A stretch of DNA of 64,000 nucleotides from Tuctoria greenei. Taxonomy: Eukaryota; Streptophyta; Magnoliopsida; Poales; Poaceae. The DNA lies in NCBI GenBank assembly GCA_036927565.1, contig JAYESD010000010.1:37193298-37257297 (forward strand), read 5' to 3'. Positions 34,354-46,159 of this stretch are shown here, piece after piece; position 1 is the stretch's first letter, and each line of letters starts with the position of its first letter. Below the pieces are notes generated by a model. That model was given only the letters and a program-made list of their open reading frames with translations. It was not told the origin of the DNA and made no database searches. The translations under genes were made by a program, and so were the position numbers.

Positions 34354-36313
34354 TGTAAGAACTATGTGTGTTGAATACATTGGCTTGTAGTGCATACACT
34401 TGGCTTTGATGATAAAAGTTTTAAATATCACCAAAACACCTTTTTATCAAGGTCCGACTCTAGCTCCGAGCTATAGCAAGGTCCGACCATAGGTCCGACT
34501 TGTTTTGGGTAGCTCCGGCTATGTTAGATGCTAGGTCCGACTTCTTGGTAAGGTCCGACTAGCTTTGGTTAGCTCCGGTGAGCTTTATCTTTAGTTCCGG
34601 CATGTCTTTGATAGCTCCGGCATATATTTGATAGCTCCGGCATGTCTTTGATAGCTCCGTCATATATTTGATAGCTCCGGCATGTCTTTGATAGCTCCGA
34701 CATGTTTTTGCTAAGCTCCGAGTTGATTTTTCTAGCTCCGGCTTTTGGGTTTACTAGTTCCGACTAGTTCTGGTTAGCTCCGGCGCTAGGTCCTGCTAGT
34801 TTTGTAAGCTTCGGCGGGAGCTTGGTTGTACTAGTTTAGGTAAGCTCCGGTGCTAGGTTTTACTAGCTTTTGTTAGCTCCGGCTCAAGGTCCGGGTTGCT
34901 CTGGCAAGGTCCGGAACTTGACCGTAGTGCTTCTGCTTTTCATTTGCAATGTTTCGTACTTGCTTTACATTGTTGGAAAGATTGCTTAGTATTCATTTGC
35001 TAAGTTTTTGGTGAATTTTGGATGATATGGATGATATCGTGTTACTGTGGTTTTGCAACATGCTTATGTGAGGTTCTCATGTAAGGTGTTGTGTTCGGAA
35101 CTAACTTGAGTCAAGTCGAGGACTTGGGCTCGTATGGATTGGTTGTTTATTCTGTGCAGGTGTTGCTTGAGTTCAAGACATGGCTGGTGACGGGATCCAT
35201 TGGACTAGTCTTAGGGAGGAGATGAGGTTCCAACAACCAAATTCAGGAGGAATTGTGGTTGAGCTGATCAGGAGGTTGCGCAACATGTTTGGATCAAGAA
35301 CAATGCATATGAAGGTATCATGGACGTCGTTTGAAGATGTTTGCATGTGTGCAAGGAGTGCATGGACGTGGCTACATGGTTCCAAGACGTGATGAAGAGA
35401 TGTGGACGTAAAGAATTGGTCGGAAAGGTCCAACCGACTAGGTTATGGACTCAGGCTGCGGCTGAGTCGGGTTTGACTCAAATATGGAAAGATTTGAGTT
35501 GATTATGATAGGATTTCGTGTGGGTCATGAATTTGAGTTGTTTAGGAATGTGGGATACGTTCCTAAGGTGTTTGGAAGTCTTAAGATTGCTTCTATCTGC
35601 GTATAGAAGAATCTTGAGCAGTTATGGAAAGTTACGATTCGTGATCTGAGTAGGATTGGAGTCATAGTTGATATTGAGTTGGCCTAAGGGCTGGTTATAT
35701 AAGCAAGGGAGCCCAGAGATCGTGGTGCACGACTTTGGAGCTGTTCCTCTTGTGTTCTATTGAATAAAATTCGTAGTTTGAAGGAACTTTTGTGCCTTGT
35801 TCGTCCGACTTGTTCCAGACAAGTTTTACTCGTCGAGTTTCTGGACAGCACTACCTTTCGTCGATGGTTTTATCATAACTCGAGTTTTACAGATCCAATT
35901 GACGTGATTCTTTTTGTGTTGTCTTCAAAACTTGATTATCTATCATATGTCAAAATTTCATGGTCATTGGATTTGTGGTTTCTGATATACACGAGTTTCT
36001 TTGCAGCGTTTCAGAACTGTTTTTTCTCGGGTAGGACAGATTGACCATTGTTTGATCTTTCGATCATAACTTGAGTTTTTCTCGTCGGATTTGAGTGATT
36101 CTTTTTGTGTTGTATTAGTGACTTGATTCTCTCTTATATCTATCACTTTTGTCACGGTGAAACACGTTTAGATTAGTCTCACACATGATTTCTTTAACAG
36201 ATCGTTTTTCTGCCGAAAGGGTTTGGGGTTTAATTGTTTCCACTGTGTAAGATTTTTAAATCTACCATTCACCCCCCCCTCTGGTAGATTTTCACATGCT
36301 CTTCGATCCTACA
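34354..36313 (+). repeat. 3' LTR of element E (1960 bp)
   Basis: Starts TGTAAGAACTATG and ends CTTCGATCCTACA; near-identical in length and layout to the 5' LTR. It includes the 20-bp array (34590-34709) and TATA at 35695-35703. Confidence 0.92.
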
Positions 36314-36318
36314 GTTCC

Positions 36319-38139
36319 TACGAAGGGCGCACTAGTCCGGTCCCCTACGAACTTGTCCGATTTTGCGATCTATTTCCTGTTGAATTAAATCTAAATTGGT
36401 TCGAATCAATTCGAAATCGGTCTAAACTTGTTAAACGCTATTAGAACTATTTAGTAAACATCATTAACAACTCATTAACTAGTTTTACTTCATAATTGCA
36501 TTAATCATGCATATCATGACATATTGTGTAATATATGTGCATTTATTGATTGTGTTTCTTGTCTTGTATGTCGTTGCGCGGTTTAGACGGATTTGCGCTA
36601 GAGAGTGTTGCGGAGGATCTCCAGCACCACCAGGAGTTTGAAGTATTTGATCCTAATCAAGCCCAAGATCAAGGCAAGTGTCCTTTAACATATTGATCCT
36701 ATTTTCGATAATAAATGTTTTGTTTTCAAAACTTCATGCTTGTGTCCATTTGATGAGAATCCCTATGATAGGAAGTTTACTAGCTTTCTTTAACCACTCT
36801 TTGGCACCTGGAATATATGGTAGAGAGTCGGAACAGGCTTTTTACCATTATGCTTCGCTTAAATAATTGGGATGGGAAAACAATTATACTATTTAACTAT
36901 GCATTAATGAGATTATGGTTATTATGAACTGGTCAATATGATATGGTAATGGGTGATCTAAGCAAGCATGGTATGTGGATTGGGTTGGATGTCATGGTGG
37001 TTTGCTTGCTTTAGATCTAAGGACCGGTTCATGCGAGAATAAGCCAGGACAAAAGTGCCACCACGAGGTCAAGTATGGGTGCGGCATAGCTGATTAATTA
37101 GGGTATTGCTAGTGTTGAGTGTCTCATTTAGCGCACCGGGGAAGGGGAGTCAGGTTGGGTTTGGATATGGTTGGTAGGACTCCCTGGGATCCAAATGACA
37201 CAAGAAGGGGCCCTTGGTTGAAGATGTGATTAGTTGGAGACATCGCCGCCGGTAAAACCTCAGTGGGTCCGTAAATGCTAGTAGTCCCTTTGTAATGGCT
37301 ATTTTGTGATCTCTTGGCCATACACCTATGGTAGTGTTTTGGGCATAATGAAGGTTTCCTTTAGTATCCGACGGGTGATGAAATCACAAACACGTGGGTA
37401 AAGTGGTACAAACTCTGCATAGTATTAAAACTATCATGATAGTCGTGCTCCCGGTTAAGAGCACCTGGATGACCTACATGATTAGAGGGAACTTGGGATT
37501 TCGGATGGTTTGGTACCGGTTATGGGATGGTATTATGATTTATGGCAATGGATATGGTTAATGGTAATGAGAAATCTGGTATATGGATGATGGTAATGAA
37601 ATATGGACTGGTATTATGATAACTACATGGTTTATGATCGGTTTACTTCACATACATGTAATATATTGCTTTTCAAATGTTTTATTGTACTTTTCAGCAC
37701 TTAGCATTATTATATTCATTATTTGAATATGCTACATGTCATACTTTCCACACTTGATGAGTACGACACGTACGCACTCTTGCAATTCCCCCACCAACAG
37801 GTTCAAGTCAGGATTGGGAGTATAACGATGATAATGTGGAGTTCTAGGTCGTGTTTGTCGTCATATTGCCTGTGGTGTTGCTTGGAGTTGCGCTACCCTA
37901 TTTGTTTAGCTGCATATTTGCTTTTAGTTATTTTCACTGCATTAGTTCAAAATTGTCATTATTAATCATTGGAGATTGTATTCGTGGATATTATAAATTT
38001 TGTAATAAAAGTTGTTGATTAATCTTGTCCTATGGTAATTTTCTGTATATCCTTTTGTGAATGCACTCGTGTATGTGTGTTGAACGTCCTGGGCACACAT
38101 ATGCGTTCACTTGGTCCATTTTCGGAACCGGGTGTCACA
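36319..38139 (+). repeat. F LTR, right part
   Basis: Resumes after the duplicated GTTCC. It carries CACTAGTCCGG, then a long AT-rich body without genes, a GACCGGTTCATGCGAGA block near 37021 and the end GGGTGTCACA. Short ORFs here are chance. Confidence 0.8.
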
Positions 38140-38540
38140 TGAACTTAGAAGAAGTTGTGTATGACTAAAACCATGACCTTAAGCTTCTGATTGTCAAATG
38201 ACATAGGATTGGCTTGGTTGGTTAGAATAAGGCAGATGCGACATATAATCTCTTGCAAATGTCATATGATCAAAATTTGTGCTTAAAAGAAAATAAAATT
38301 GCAGCAACAAATGTCAAGCTTTCAAGTCTTGAAATAATTAAATTTGTGAGATCATGACTTGCTTAAATTGAAAATTACACTTGATCTCTAACATGGATTA
38401 CACTACTTTATGTATCTCATTGATGTGATAGTGTAAGTTACTTGATAGTATGACTTTGATGAAGCTTTGTTTTATATGCATATGTTACAATATGCTCATA
38501 ACAATTAAAATTTCTCTTTTGTACCTTACTAAATACATTG
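38140..38540 (+). other. 3' noncoding internal region of D, second part
   Basis: Begins with the duplicated TGAAC and matches E 33753 onward (GAAGAAGTTGTGTATGAC). It ends in CATTG, the duplicated target of J. No gene. Confidence 0.8.
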
Positions 38541-39970
38541 TGAAAGTGCATCTAGGTATCCCTTGTGGGTTTCGGTTGATTTATGACAAACAAATGAGAT
38601 CCAAACCACATTATTTAGATGAGCACAGGTTTTAATGAAAGAATGAAGAAAGCGCCAAAAAGAAAGGAGAATGAGGATAAATTCGGAAAAGAGCTCAAGA
38701 GCTAAATAGAATACATCATTGTGTCGGGAGTGTGTTGGTGTAACACATCCCAAGAGCTCAAGCACAAAAGAAATCCTCACACACTTCACATTTCACAAGA
38801 AAAACAGACTAGTCTGATATACACCGGACTAGTGCGATATCCTCTCTGGATAGGTTCGGACAAGTCCAGCCAGTGTGGACTTGTCCGCACTGGACTAGTC
38901 CGAAAATGTACGGACTAGTCCGATAATGTCTCTGCCTAAATCGGACAAGTCTTACAAGTGCGGACTTGTCCTATATTCACTAAGGGTATCACCACACCGG
39001 ACTAGTATGATATCACCACGGACAAGTCCAAAAACCTTTCTGACTAATTTCGGACAAGTCCGCTCCTAGCTGGACAAGTCCGATATTCCTGGACACTTAG
39101 GGTTTCCTGCACGCCGCACACTGGACTAGTCCGGACTCCACCATGGACTAGTCCGGACACTCGAAACCCTAAAGGTAACTTTTGAAAACCCTAATATAAA
39201 TAGATGTGCACGGCCCAACTAACGACTCTCTCGACCCCCTGCGCCGTCACACCCTCCAAGAGCCTAGAAAACACATCTCTCCACGCAATCCAACGCAAGA
39301 AAGATTAATCCCTTGAGGATTCACTTTGGATCAAAGGAGAGACACGATTCCACACGTTCGAGCTCTTGGGTTTGATCTCTAACACACTCCTGTTGTTTCA
39401 TTGTTGATCTTACGAGTGTGTTCTTAGTGGTGTTTGAATTGTAATCTTGGGGAGCCCTCAACTTGTGAGAAGGCCCCTTGGACTTGGTGATTTTACCCTT
39501 TGTGATAGTGGAAGAAGAATTGGCCTTCGTGGCGATTCGACGAGGTTAGGATCAGTGAAGACTCGGTCCTTTCGTGGGCTCCTCAACGTGGACGTAGGTT
39601 GCCTCCGTGGGAACCGAACCACGGGATAAAAATCGTGTGTCAAACTTGTTCTGAAGTTTCTCATATCATATTCTAGGGTTTGATTGATCTTGTACATCTT
39701 ACGTTAAAACATTCAAATCAAAGTTAATTTGTACTACACTTAATTTCATTGACTCAATACTTTCAATTTACATACTATATTACGTTGTGTACTGTGCTTG
39801 TATTGAAAGCATTGATCGAACTTGATCAATCTAGTCCGCACACACCGGACTAGTCCGCACTCTACCAGACTAGTCCGATATCTCAAGATTTGATTAGTTT
39901 GTTAAGTGTTGCAGGTTCATACTAAATTTCAAAAAGGCCTATTCACCCACCCCCCTCTAGGCCGCATTCA
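38541..39970 (+). mobile_element. Element J: solo LTR, Sirevirus-like, related to element I's LTR
   Basis: TGAAAGTGCATCTAGG...CTAGGCCGCATTCA flanked by CATTG (38536-38540 and 39971-39975). No internal region, so it is a solo LTR. Joining the flanks matches the intact site at 34151-34170 in E. It has five perfect GGACTAGTCC palindromes (near 38893, 38911, 39123, 39145 and 39845), some GGACAAGTCC variants, and a TATA-like ATATAAATA at 39194-39202. Confidence 0.9.
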
Positions 39971-40194
39971 CATTGTCAAAGGGGGAGAAATTCATGACAC
40001 ATTGCACACATTCACAAGTGTTTTGGCTCAATTCTTCTCAGGGGGGTAATTGATTTTCTTCTCATTTTATTTCTGATTTACAAAGGGGGAGAAATATGTA
40101 TAGGGGGAGAATTTTGTTTTCAAAACGTTTCATGTGAATAAGCCAATGTTCAGATTTTAAGTGGTGTTGCCAATGCATTCATCAAGGGAGAGAT
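39971..40194 (+). promoter_or_regulatory. End of D internal region with polypurine tracts
   Basis: AAAGGGGGAGA tracts near 39979 and 40083, TAGGGGGAGA near 40100, and ATCAAGGGAGAGAT (40181-40194) touching the LTR. The last one has lost part of its G run compared with E. Confidence 0.75.
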
Positions 40195-41908
40195 TGTGAG
40201 ACCTATGTGTGCTAAAAACATTGGCTATGACGATAAAAGTTTTAAATTTTGCCGAAACACCCGTCTCATCAAGGTCTGACTCTAGGTCCGAGCTCCGGCA
40301 AGGTCCGACTTACTTTTTCTAGGCCCGACATGTTTTGACTAGGTCCGACTTGTTACGGCTAAGTCCTGTGCTAGGTCCGATTAGCTTTGGTTAGCTCCAG
40401 CGCTAGGTACGACTAGCTTTGGTAAGCTCCGGCGCAAGGTCCGACTAGCTTTGGTAAGCTCTGGTGCTAGGTCCTGCTAGCTTTGGTAAGCTCCGTTTCA
40501 AGGTTTGGTTAGCTTTGGTAAGGTCCGGTGCTAGTCTGCAATGGTTCTGCTTTTACCATGCAATGTTTCTAACTTGCTTTACATCTATGGAAAGTTTGCT
40601 TAGTATTCTTTTACTAATTTTTGGGTGTGTTTTGGTGGTTATGGTTGAAATGTTTTTGCTATGGTTTGCAACATGCTTATGTGAGGTGCTCACGTAGGTT
40701 GTTGTGGTTTCGGAACTAACGTGAGTCAAGTCGAGAACTTGTACTCGGAAGTATCGGTTGTTTATTCATGTGCAGGTGTTGCTTGAGTTCAAGACATTGC
40801 TGGTGATGGGATCCATTGAAATAGTCTTAGGGAGAAGATGAGGTCCAACAACCAAGTTCGGAAGGAATTGTGGTTGAGTTGATCGGGAGGTCGTGCATCA
40901 TGTTTGAATCAAGAACAATGCATATGAAGGTATCGTGGACGTCGTTGGAAGGTGTTTGCACGTGTGCAAGGAGTGCATAGACGTAGCTACATGGTTCCAA
41001 GGCGTGATGAAGAGATGTGGACATAAAAAATTGGTCGGAAAGTTCCAACCGACTAGGTTATAGACTCAAACTGTGGCTGGGTCGGGTTTGACTCAAATAT
41101 GGAAAGATTTGAGTTGGTTATGATAGAATTTCGTGTGGGTAACGAAGTTGGGTTGTTTTAGGAATGTGGAATATGTTCCTAAGGTGTTTGGAAGTCTTAA
41201 GATTGCTTCTATCTGGGTATGGAAGAGTCTTGAGCGGTTATGAAAAGTTTCGGTTGAATTTGAGTAGGATTTGAGTCCTAGTTAGGATTGGGTTGGCCTA
41301 AGGGCTGGTTATATAAGCAAGGGAGGTCAGAGCTCGTGGTGCACGACTTTGGGACTGTTCCTTTTGTGTTTTGATCAATAAAATTCGTAGTCTAATGGAT
41401 CTTTTGTTCCTTGTTCGTTCGACTTGTTTCTGTCAAGTCTTTCTCGTCGAGTTTCTGCACAGCACTACCTTGTTTTGGTGGTTTTATCCGAGTTTTATAG
41501 ATCCTATTGACGTGATTCTTTTTGGGTTGTCTTCAAAATATGGTTTTCTATCATCTGTGAAAATTTCACAGTCATTGGATTTGTGGTTTAGGATCTATAT
41601 TAGTTTCTTTGCTATGTTACAGATCTGGTTTTTACTCGGTAGAACAGATTGACCTTTGTTCAATTTTTCGATTGTAACTTGAGTTTATCTCGACGATTTT
41701 TTGTGATTCTTGTTTTGGTGTCTTTGTGACTTGATTCTTCACAATCTATACATGTTTTGTCACGATTGATCACGTTTAGATTAATCGCACACATGATTTC
41801 TTAACAGATTGATTTTCTGCTGAGAGGTTTTCATTGCTTCCGCTAAAAAAGTTTGAATCTACCATTCACCCCCCTCTGATAGCTTCTCACGTGCTCTTCG
41901 ATCCTACA
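40195..41908 (+). repeat. 3' LTR of element D (1714 bp)
   Basis: Starts TGTGAGACCTATG and ends TCTTCGATCCTACA. Many substitutions and small gaps relative to 17095-18882 show it is old. TATA at 41309-41317. Confidence 0.9.
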
Positions 41909-41913
41909 GGTTC

Positions 41914-42328
41914 CTACCACCAAAAGCGTGCGAATCAGTCACCACTGACTTCTTCAAGCCGGGAGGAGCCAACACGTGGAAGCTGACTGAGTTTGGAGGA
42001 AAGACCAGGTCGATCGACTAGCGGGGTCGGCCGACCTGGTAAGTCCTACAAACGGTATGTGCTTTCTTGGGGTGACTTCCAGGTGGGTCCCATCCCTTGA
42101 TATGGGTGCTACACCGTTAGATGGCCTTGAATACTTCTGTTTGTGGGCCATTTGATCCATATGGTGCCACTGTCGATGCTTGATTGGCTGGGATGATAAT
42201 TTATAGGGTTCATCCCCTTGTTTCACTTCAATTCTGTATAAAATACCTGCATGCACCATTTTCTCCAAGGACAAGTGGAAATAGGTTAGATAGAAAGGTG
42301 ATGTGTGCAAGAAATGATATTTCCTTCA
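41914..42328 (-). repeat. Chimeric LTR, second part (end of A's LTR)
   Basis: Continues directly from 17094 once D is removed (GGTTC then CTACCACC; A has GGTTCCCCCCACC at 8043). It follows A past the point where B interrupts A (GACTAGGGGGTCAG at 8164; here GACTAGCGGGGTCGG) to the LTR end TTCCTTCA. Confidence 0.7.
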
Positions 42329-42470
42329 TATAAATTAGTTATATTAATGGATGAAATTGGTATATAACAGCCGTCAACAACAGCGCAGGGAGGACGCGTC
42401 AAGACATAGTGGAGCAAGGCGCCGTTCATCGAAGAGTGTCGCAGCATCAGCCTACTGTGAGGATCGGGGT
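42329..42470. other. Unassigned 142 bp between the A-type LTR and H
   Basis: A short AT-rich part, then a GC-richer part (about 42380-42465). No ORF or repeat partner seen in this window. Confidence 0.3.
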
Positions 42471-45400
42471 TCTAACATTCCAGGAATCACATTGGGTGGT
42501 GCCGTATGATGCGGCACCCAACAGCACACATGAAAAGAATACGTGAACATACAAAATCTTTATTTCATAAGATACTCGAGTTTACAACATAATGTACATA
42601 AGGAGTACTTAAGTAGCGGAAAGAATATACTCAAACTCTCAACCTATCTAAGCATGAGAAAAGATGTCCATGCCCGCGGACGCTTCTCACTAGCAACACG
42701 AAGAAGATAAAGCAGCGGTGAAGTCTCTCGTGAGCCATACACCTCGGAAGGTTCGAGGTCTCACTGACAACCACAAAAGCAGCAAAAATAACATAACCTT
42801 CATAACCACATATATAGCAACCGTGAGCACAAAAGCACATCAAGACTTAACCGTCTCAATTATACATGAAACTTTACATGCAAGGACTTGTAATATAGGA
42901 AAGCTAAATTGCATAAAGGACTCGTCTAATAGTAAATCTTTACTTTCAGATTCTAAGTAGAAGATGACATTTCATCGGCATGACACATCATGAACTCCAC
43001 AATCAAACAAGAAAGGCTTCGTCTATGATACTACATATGCTGCATATAAGTTAAATATTTGGGAATAGTAAATTTAATTATGCCACTGTTAAGCCATACA
43101 AGTTGCAATACGATATTAAAATCATGAAAATAGATTCATAATATTCCATCTACTCTTAATTTCTACATCATGGCACGGTGAACAAGTATGCTTAGTCCAT
43201 AACCGCGAGCGACGGTGATTCGAATCAATAACAACTTGGAATGCACAACATGTACGCCCGCAAAGAAGCCATGTCGGTGCACTTCTCTCTACGTCGCACA
43301 CAACCACTTTTCACAAGAGGCCCTAATATGGAATCAACTCTTCATCCCGATCAAAGGGTCCCTTACACGGACACATCGAAGTTGCCCGCTACAAGATTTA
43401 CGCCTTTATGCCTTCTCAACTCTATTCAAAGACAACGGAGAAGTTTTCACACCAAGGTCATTGAGTTACATCAGTTTATTGGGTCTCATATACCAGTATA
43501 CATCCGGTACAACTCAAACTTGCTTAGTGGGGTCGCACATGGATTGATCCTTAACCGACACAGACAGAGCTACAACCCAACCTCCACATCTGCCTCGCCA
43601 TTACCGGCCTAGGTACAATGTGGTCACAAGCGTTGTCTTCTGATTGAGATCAACCTTGTGCGTCCCATCCTACAGAAATCCCCGTCCACATCTCAACTTT
43701 AAGAGTAAAGATTGTGGTGACATCTCGCGGGTAGGTTTTCCTAACTCGACTTCTCTCGCAAGTAGAATTCAACTACTTGACTTATGGTCGGTAAAATTTG
43801 ACGATTCTAGGTGCTTGCTCTTCTAGGTGAAGCTTTTTGTCTATGCCCTCCTCATGTGCATCTTGCTGCTCCCCCGAGCATTTGCTCGCAGCACTACCGT
43901 TTGCTTGTTCCTGCTCCGGGTGATAATCCTTGTCGGTCTTCATTCGTCACAACTACTATCGAGATGAGAATGCACATACTCAATAAGACGTAACTTAGTG
44001 AAATTAATAAGAACTTCTTATAACTTTGAGGATGTTCAAATACTAACTAAGGGGTGTGAGGTGGCTCTGTTGTTTTACAGCACCATAGAAGAATCAGCTT
44101 AAGCAATAAGTATAGGTAGAGAACTATCTATGTTTTTAGGAAACCTCTATGGATAATATGGTTATCTTTCTATGGTTCATAGGGGTGGGTAATGATACCA
44201 GAAGGTGTTTTCTTTTAAGTTGGGTAACAGATTATAGAATCTGAGGTGGTTAGGAGGGACTGAATTAGCTTAACTCCAATTGGTTATGCACAGAAATGTG
44301 TGTATGGAAATTCAAATTGGCATATATGAGTTTCAAACACAGTTTATACAGGTTCAGGAATTCTAATGGAGTTGCAGATTTTATAGTATCTATAGGTCAT
44401 ACATAAAATTCTAGGAAAGTTTCAGCATCTGTTATGGAGAAATGTGGTGTCCAAAAATCCTTATGTATTTATGCTTCTCTGAATTATCAATGAAAAACTG
44501 GGGCTTTAACATAAGAATCAGTGGATGACCTATGTAAGGTTGGTCATATAGAGTCTAACAAAATTTGTTTCATAATTAACTAAGCATTATACAGGGAGAT
44601 ATCGAATTTTGAAATTGGACCATTTTTTTGAAAATGTTTCTGGAGGTTTTAGAAATTTTCAGGTACATACTGCTTGAAAATACAATTTAACTTAGCAAAT
44701 GAAATCAAATAATGCTGAAATTTTTACTGGAGCTCAAGAGAATTAAAAGGAAGGATCAGACCAAATTTGGTATTTTTCCAACAAGTGGATCATCAGGAAT
44801 TGATTTCTAAGGCGTTTTGCTTTCAGGAAAAATTATGGACTTTCATACTGATTAAAATGTACTAATGGACAGTATACATCACCAGGGTTCTAGAAAAACT
44901 ATGTGACTATTTTTGGAGATTTCTACTCTGAGTTATGATTTTTACAAGGTTGACTATTTTCTGAAATTTTCTTTTTACTCAAACTCCCTTTACATCTGAC
45001 CAGTGGGCCTGCTATTTTAAAAAGGGCCAATCCTATTGAGGAACCTGGGCCACAGGTTTCGGCGCATAGCCGTATTAGATCAAGAGGCCACAGAGGATCA
45101 ACTCGATTTAAATGGAGAGACAGACAAGTGGGGTCGGCATGTTATCGACAGAGGACCAAGCCGGCGGCGCCCTGGCGGCGCGTGACGTTCCATCGCCGGA
45201 CGGCGAGCTCAGTCGACGGGAGCTAGAGTAAAATGTGGTTCGGACCTTGGAGCACGCACTGGGCATTGTCGTAGCGTGAGGAGACGGCCGGAATCCGGCT
45301 GGTAATGGCGGCGGCCGCGGTAACCTTGACGGCAAAGTGGGGCAGCTCGGATTTGAGCGATTTTAACTCCAATTTTTAATCCTACAGAACCTATGCGCAA

Positions 45401-46159
45401 TGGGGAACCTGAATTTTAACCCCAATGGCATGGAAAACGACCGCAACATTGATCTCGACGGCCACCTAGGTCTTCAATGGCAGCGGTGGGGAAATTTAGG
45501 GTTCCGGCGTGAAGAGTTGACCATTTACTAATATTCCTGCTCGAGGGGAAACTTAGTAATGTCTAGAACATAACTGCTAACATAGTCGAGCTATAACCGA
45601 GCGTGCTCAAAGGATGGAAGTAAAACCTAACTAATGTTCTATGAACACCTTGGCGGCAAAACTGAAATTACGGCCTCTAAACTTGATAACTGACAAGGGA
45701 CTTTGTGCAAATGCTAGAATAGGTTCATGCGTACCTTAGGGTGTTGCTGGGAGCTCGGGAGAAGCGTTGCCTCGACGGGAACATGGCGGCGCCACGGAGG
45801 AAAGGAAGAGCAACACGCTGGCGGCCACGAAATTATCGTCTCCTCTTCAGGGAAGCGTTGAGCTGACCAAAAATGTTATCAAAGAGCTGCGCGATAAACT
45901 TGTGAAGATCAAGACCCGAAGATAGGCGATCAAGACGCACCATACAGCGTGGATTTTTGACCAGCACAAATGAACAACCGATGGCGACGAGGCTTTGCTT
46001 GCGCGAGGAGCAAGAACAGGCGACGTTGATGCACCTACTGCAAAAGGACTTGATCAAGAACACGCGCGCAAGTGTTGTGACAGTCATGGTGCAAGAAAAC
46101 AAGAGTGGAATTCATGGTATTGCTCGGTTTCCAGCGGAAGAAGGGGTATGGTCGTCAAC
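42471..46159 (-). repeat. H LTR, left part
   Basis: No gene. On the minus strand 43510-43560 reads GTCGGTTAAGGATC..., a weak counterpart of the GGACCGGTT block in F and G. From 45000 to 46150 it is GC-rich with short chance ORFs. It ends at TCAAC (46155-46159), the target duplication of G. Confidence 0.5.

Larger units (their letters stand above)
25789..36313 (+). mobile_element. Element E: near-complete Ty1/copia (Sirevirus-like) retrotransposon, 10.5 kb
   Basis: 5' LTR 25789-27751, exact initiator-Met primer site, gag, pol in copia order, noncoding region with serial polypurine tracts, and 3' LTR 34354-36313. The target duplication is GTTCC (25784-25788, 36314-36318). The LTRs differ by roughly a few percent in the part I compared by eye, so E is younger than D. 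The coding part carries few lesions: a stop at codon 36, one frameshift near 27980, stops at 30084 and 30711, and a 1-base deletion near 32940. Confidence 0.92.
24771..38139 (+). mobile_element. Element F: solo LTR of a Tekay-like gypsy element, split by E
   Basis: The ends are TATAACACCC and GGGTGTCACA, an inverted repeat of the chromovirus LTR terminus with the first G changed to A. The target duplication is TGAAC (24766-24770 and 38140-38144). Element E at 25789-36313 splits it into 24771-25788 and 36319-38139, about 2.84 kb together. There is no internal region, so it is a solo LTR. The right part shares a block with G's LTR: GGACCGGTT, then ACTCTGCA and GTCGTGCTC...GAGCACC (compare 48397 and 48780-48835). 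Confidence 0.85.
17095..41908 (+). mobile_element. Element D: decayed Ty1/copia (Sirevirus-like) retrotransposon with nested insertions
   Basis: It is bounded by TGTGATACC...CGATCCTACA with target duplication GGTTC at 17090-17094 and 41909-41913. 5' LTR 17095-18882, initiator-Met-like primer site, gag and pol in the copia order (PR-INT-RT-RH), 3' noncoding region, and 3' LTR 40195-41908. F (with E inside it) and J interrupt the 3' noncoding region. Without these insertions D is about 10 kb. Numerous stops and frameshifts make it inactive. Confidence 0.9.

Noticed and set aside
43215..43993. Short plus-strand ORFs in H
   Set aside because: Antisense to an LTR, mutually overlapping, no domain.
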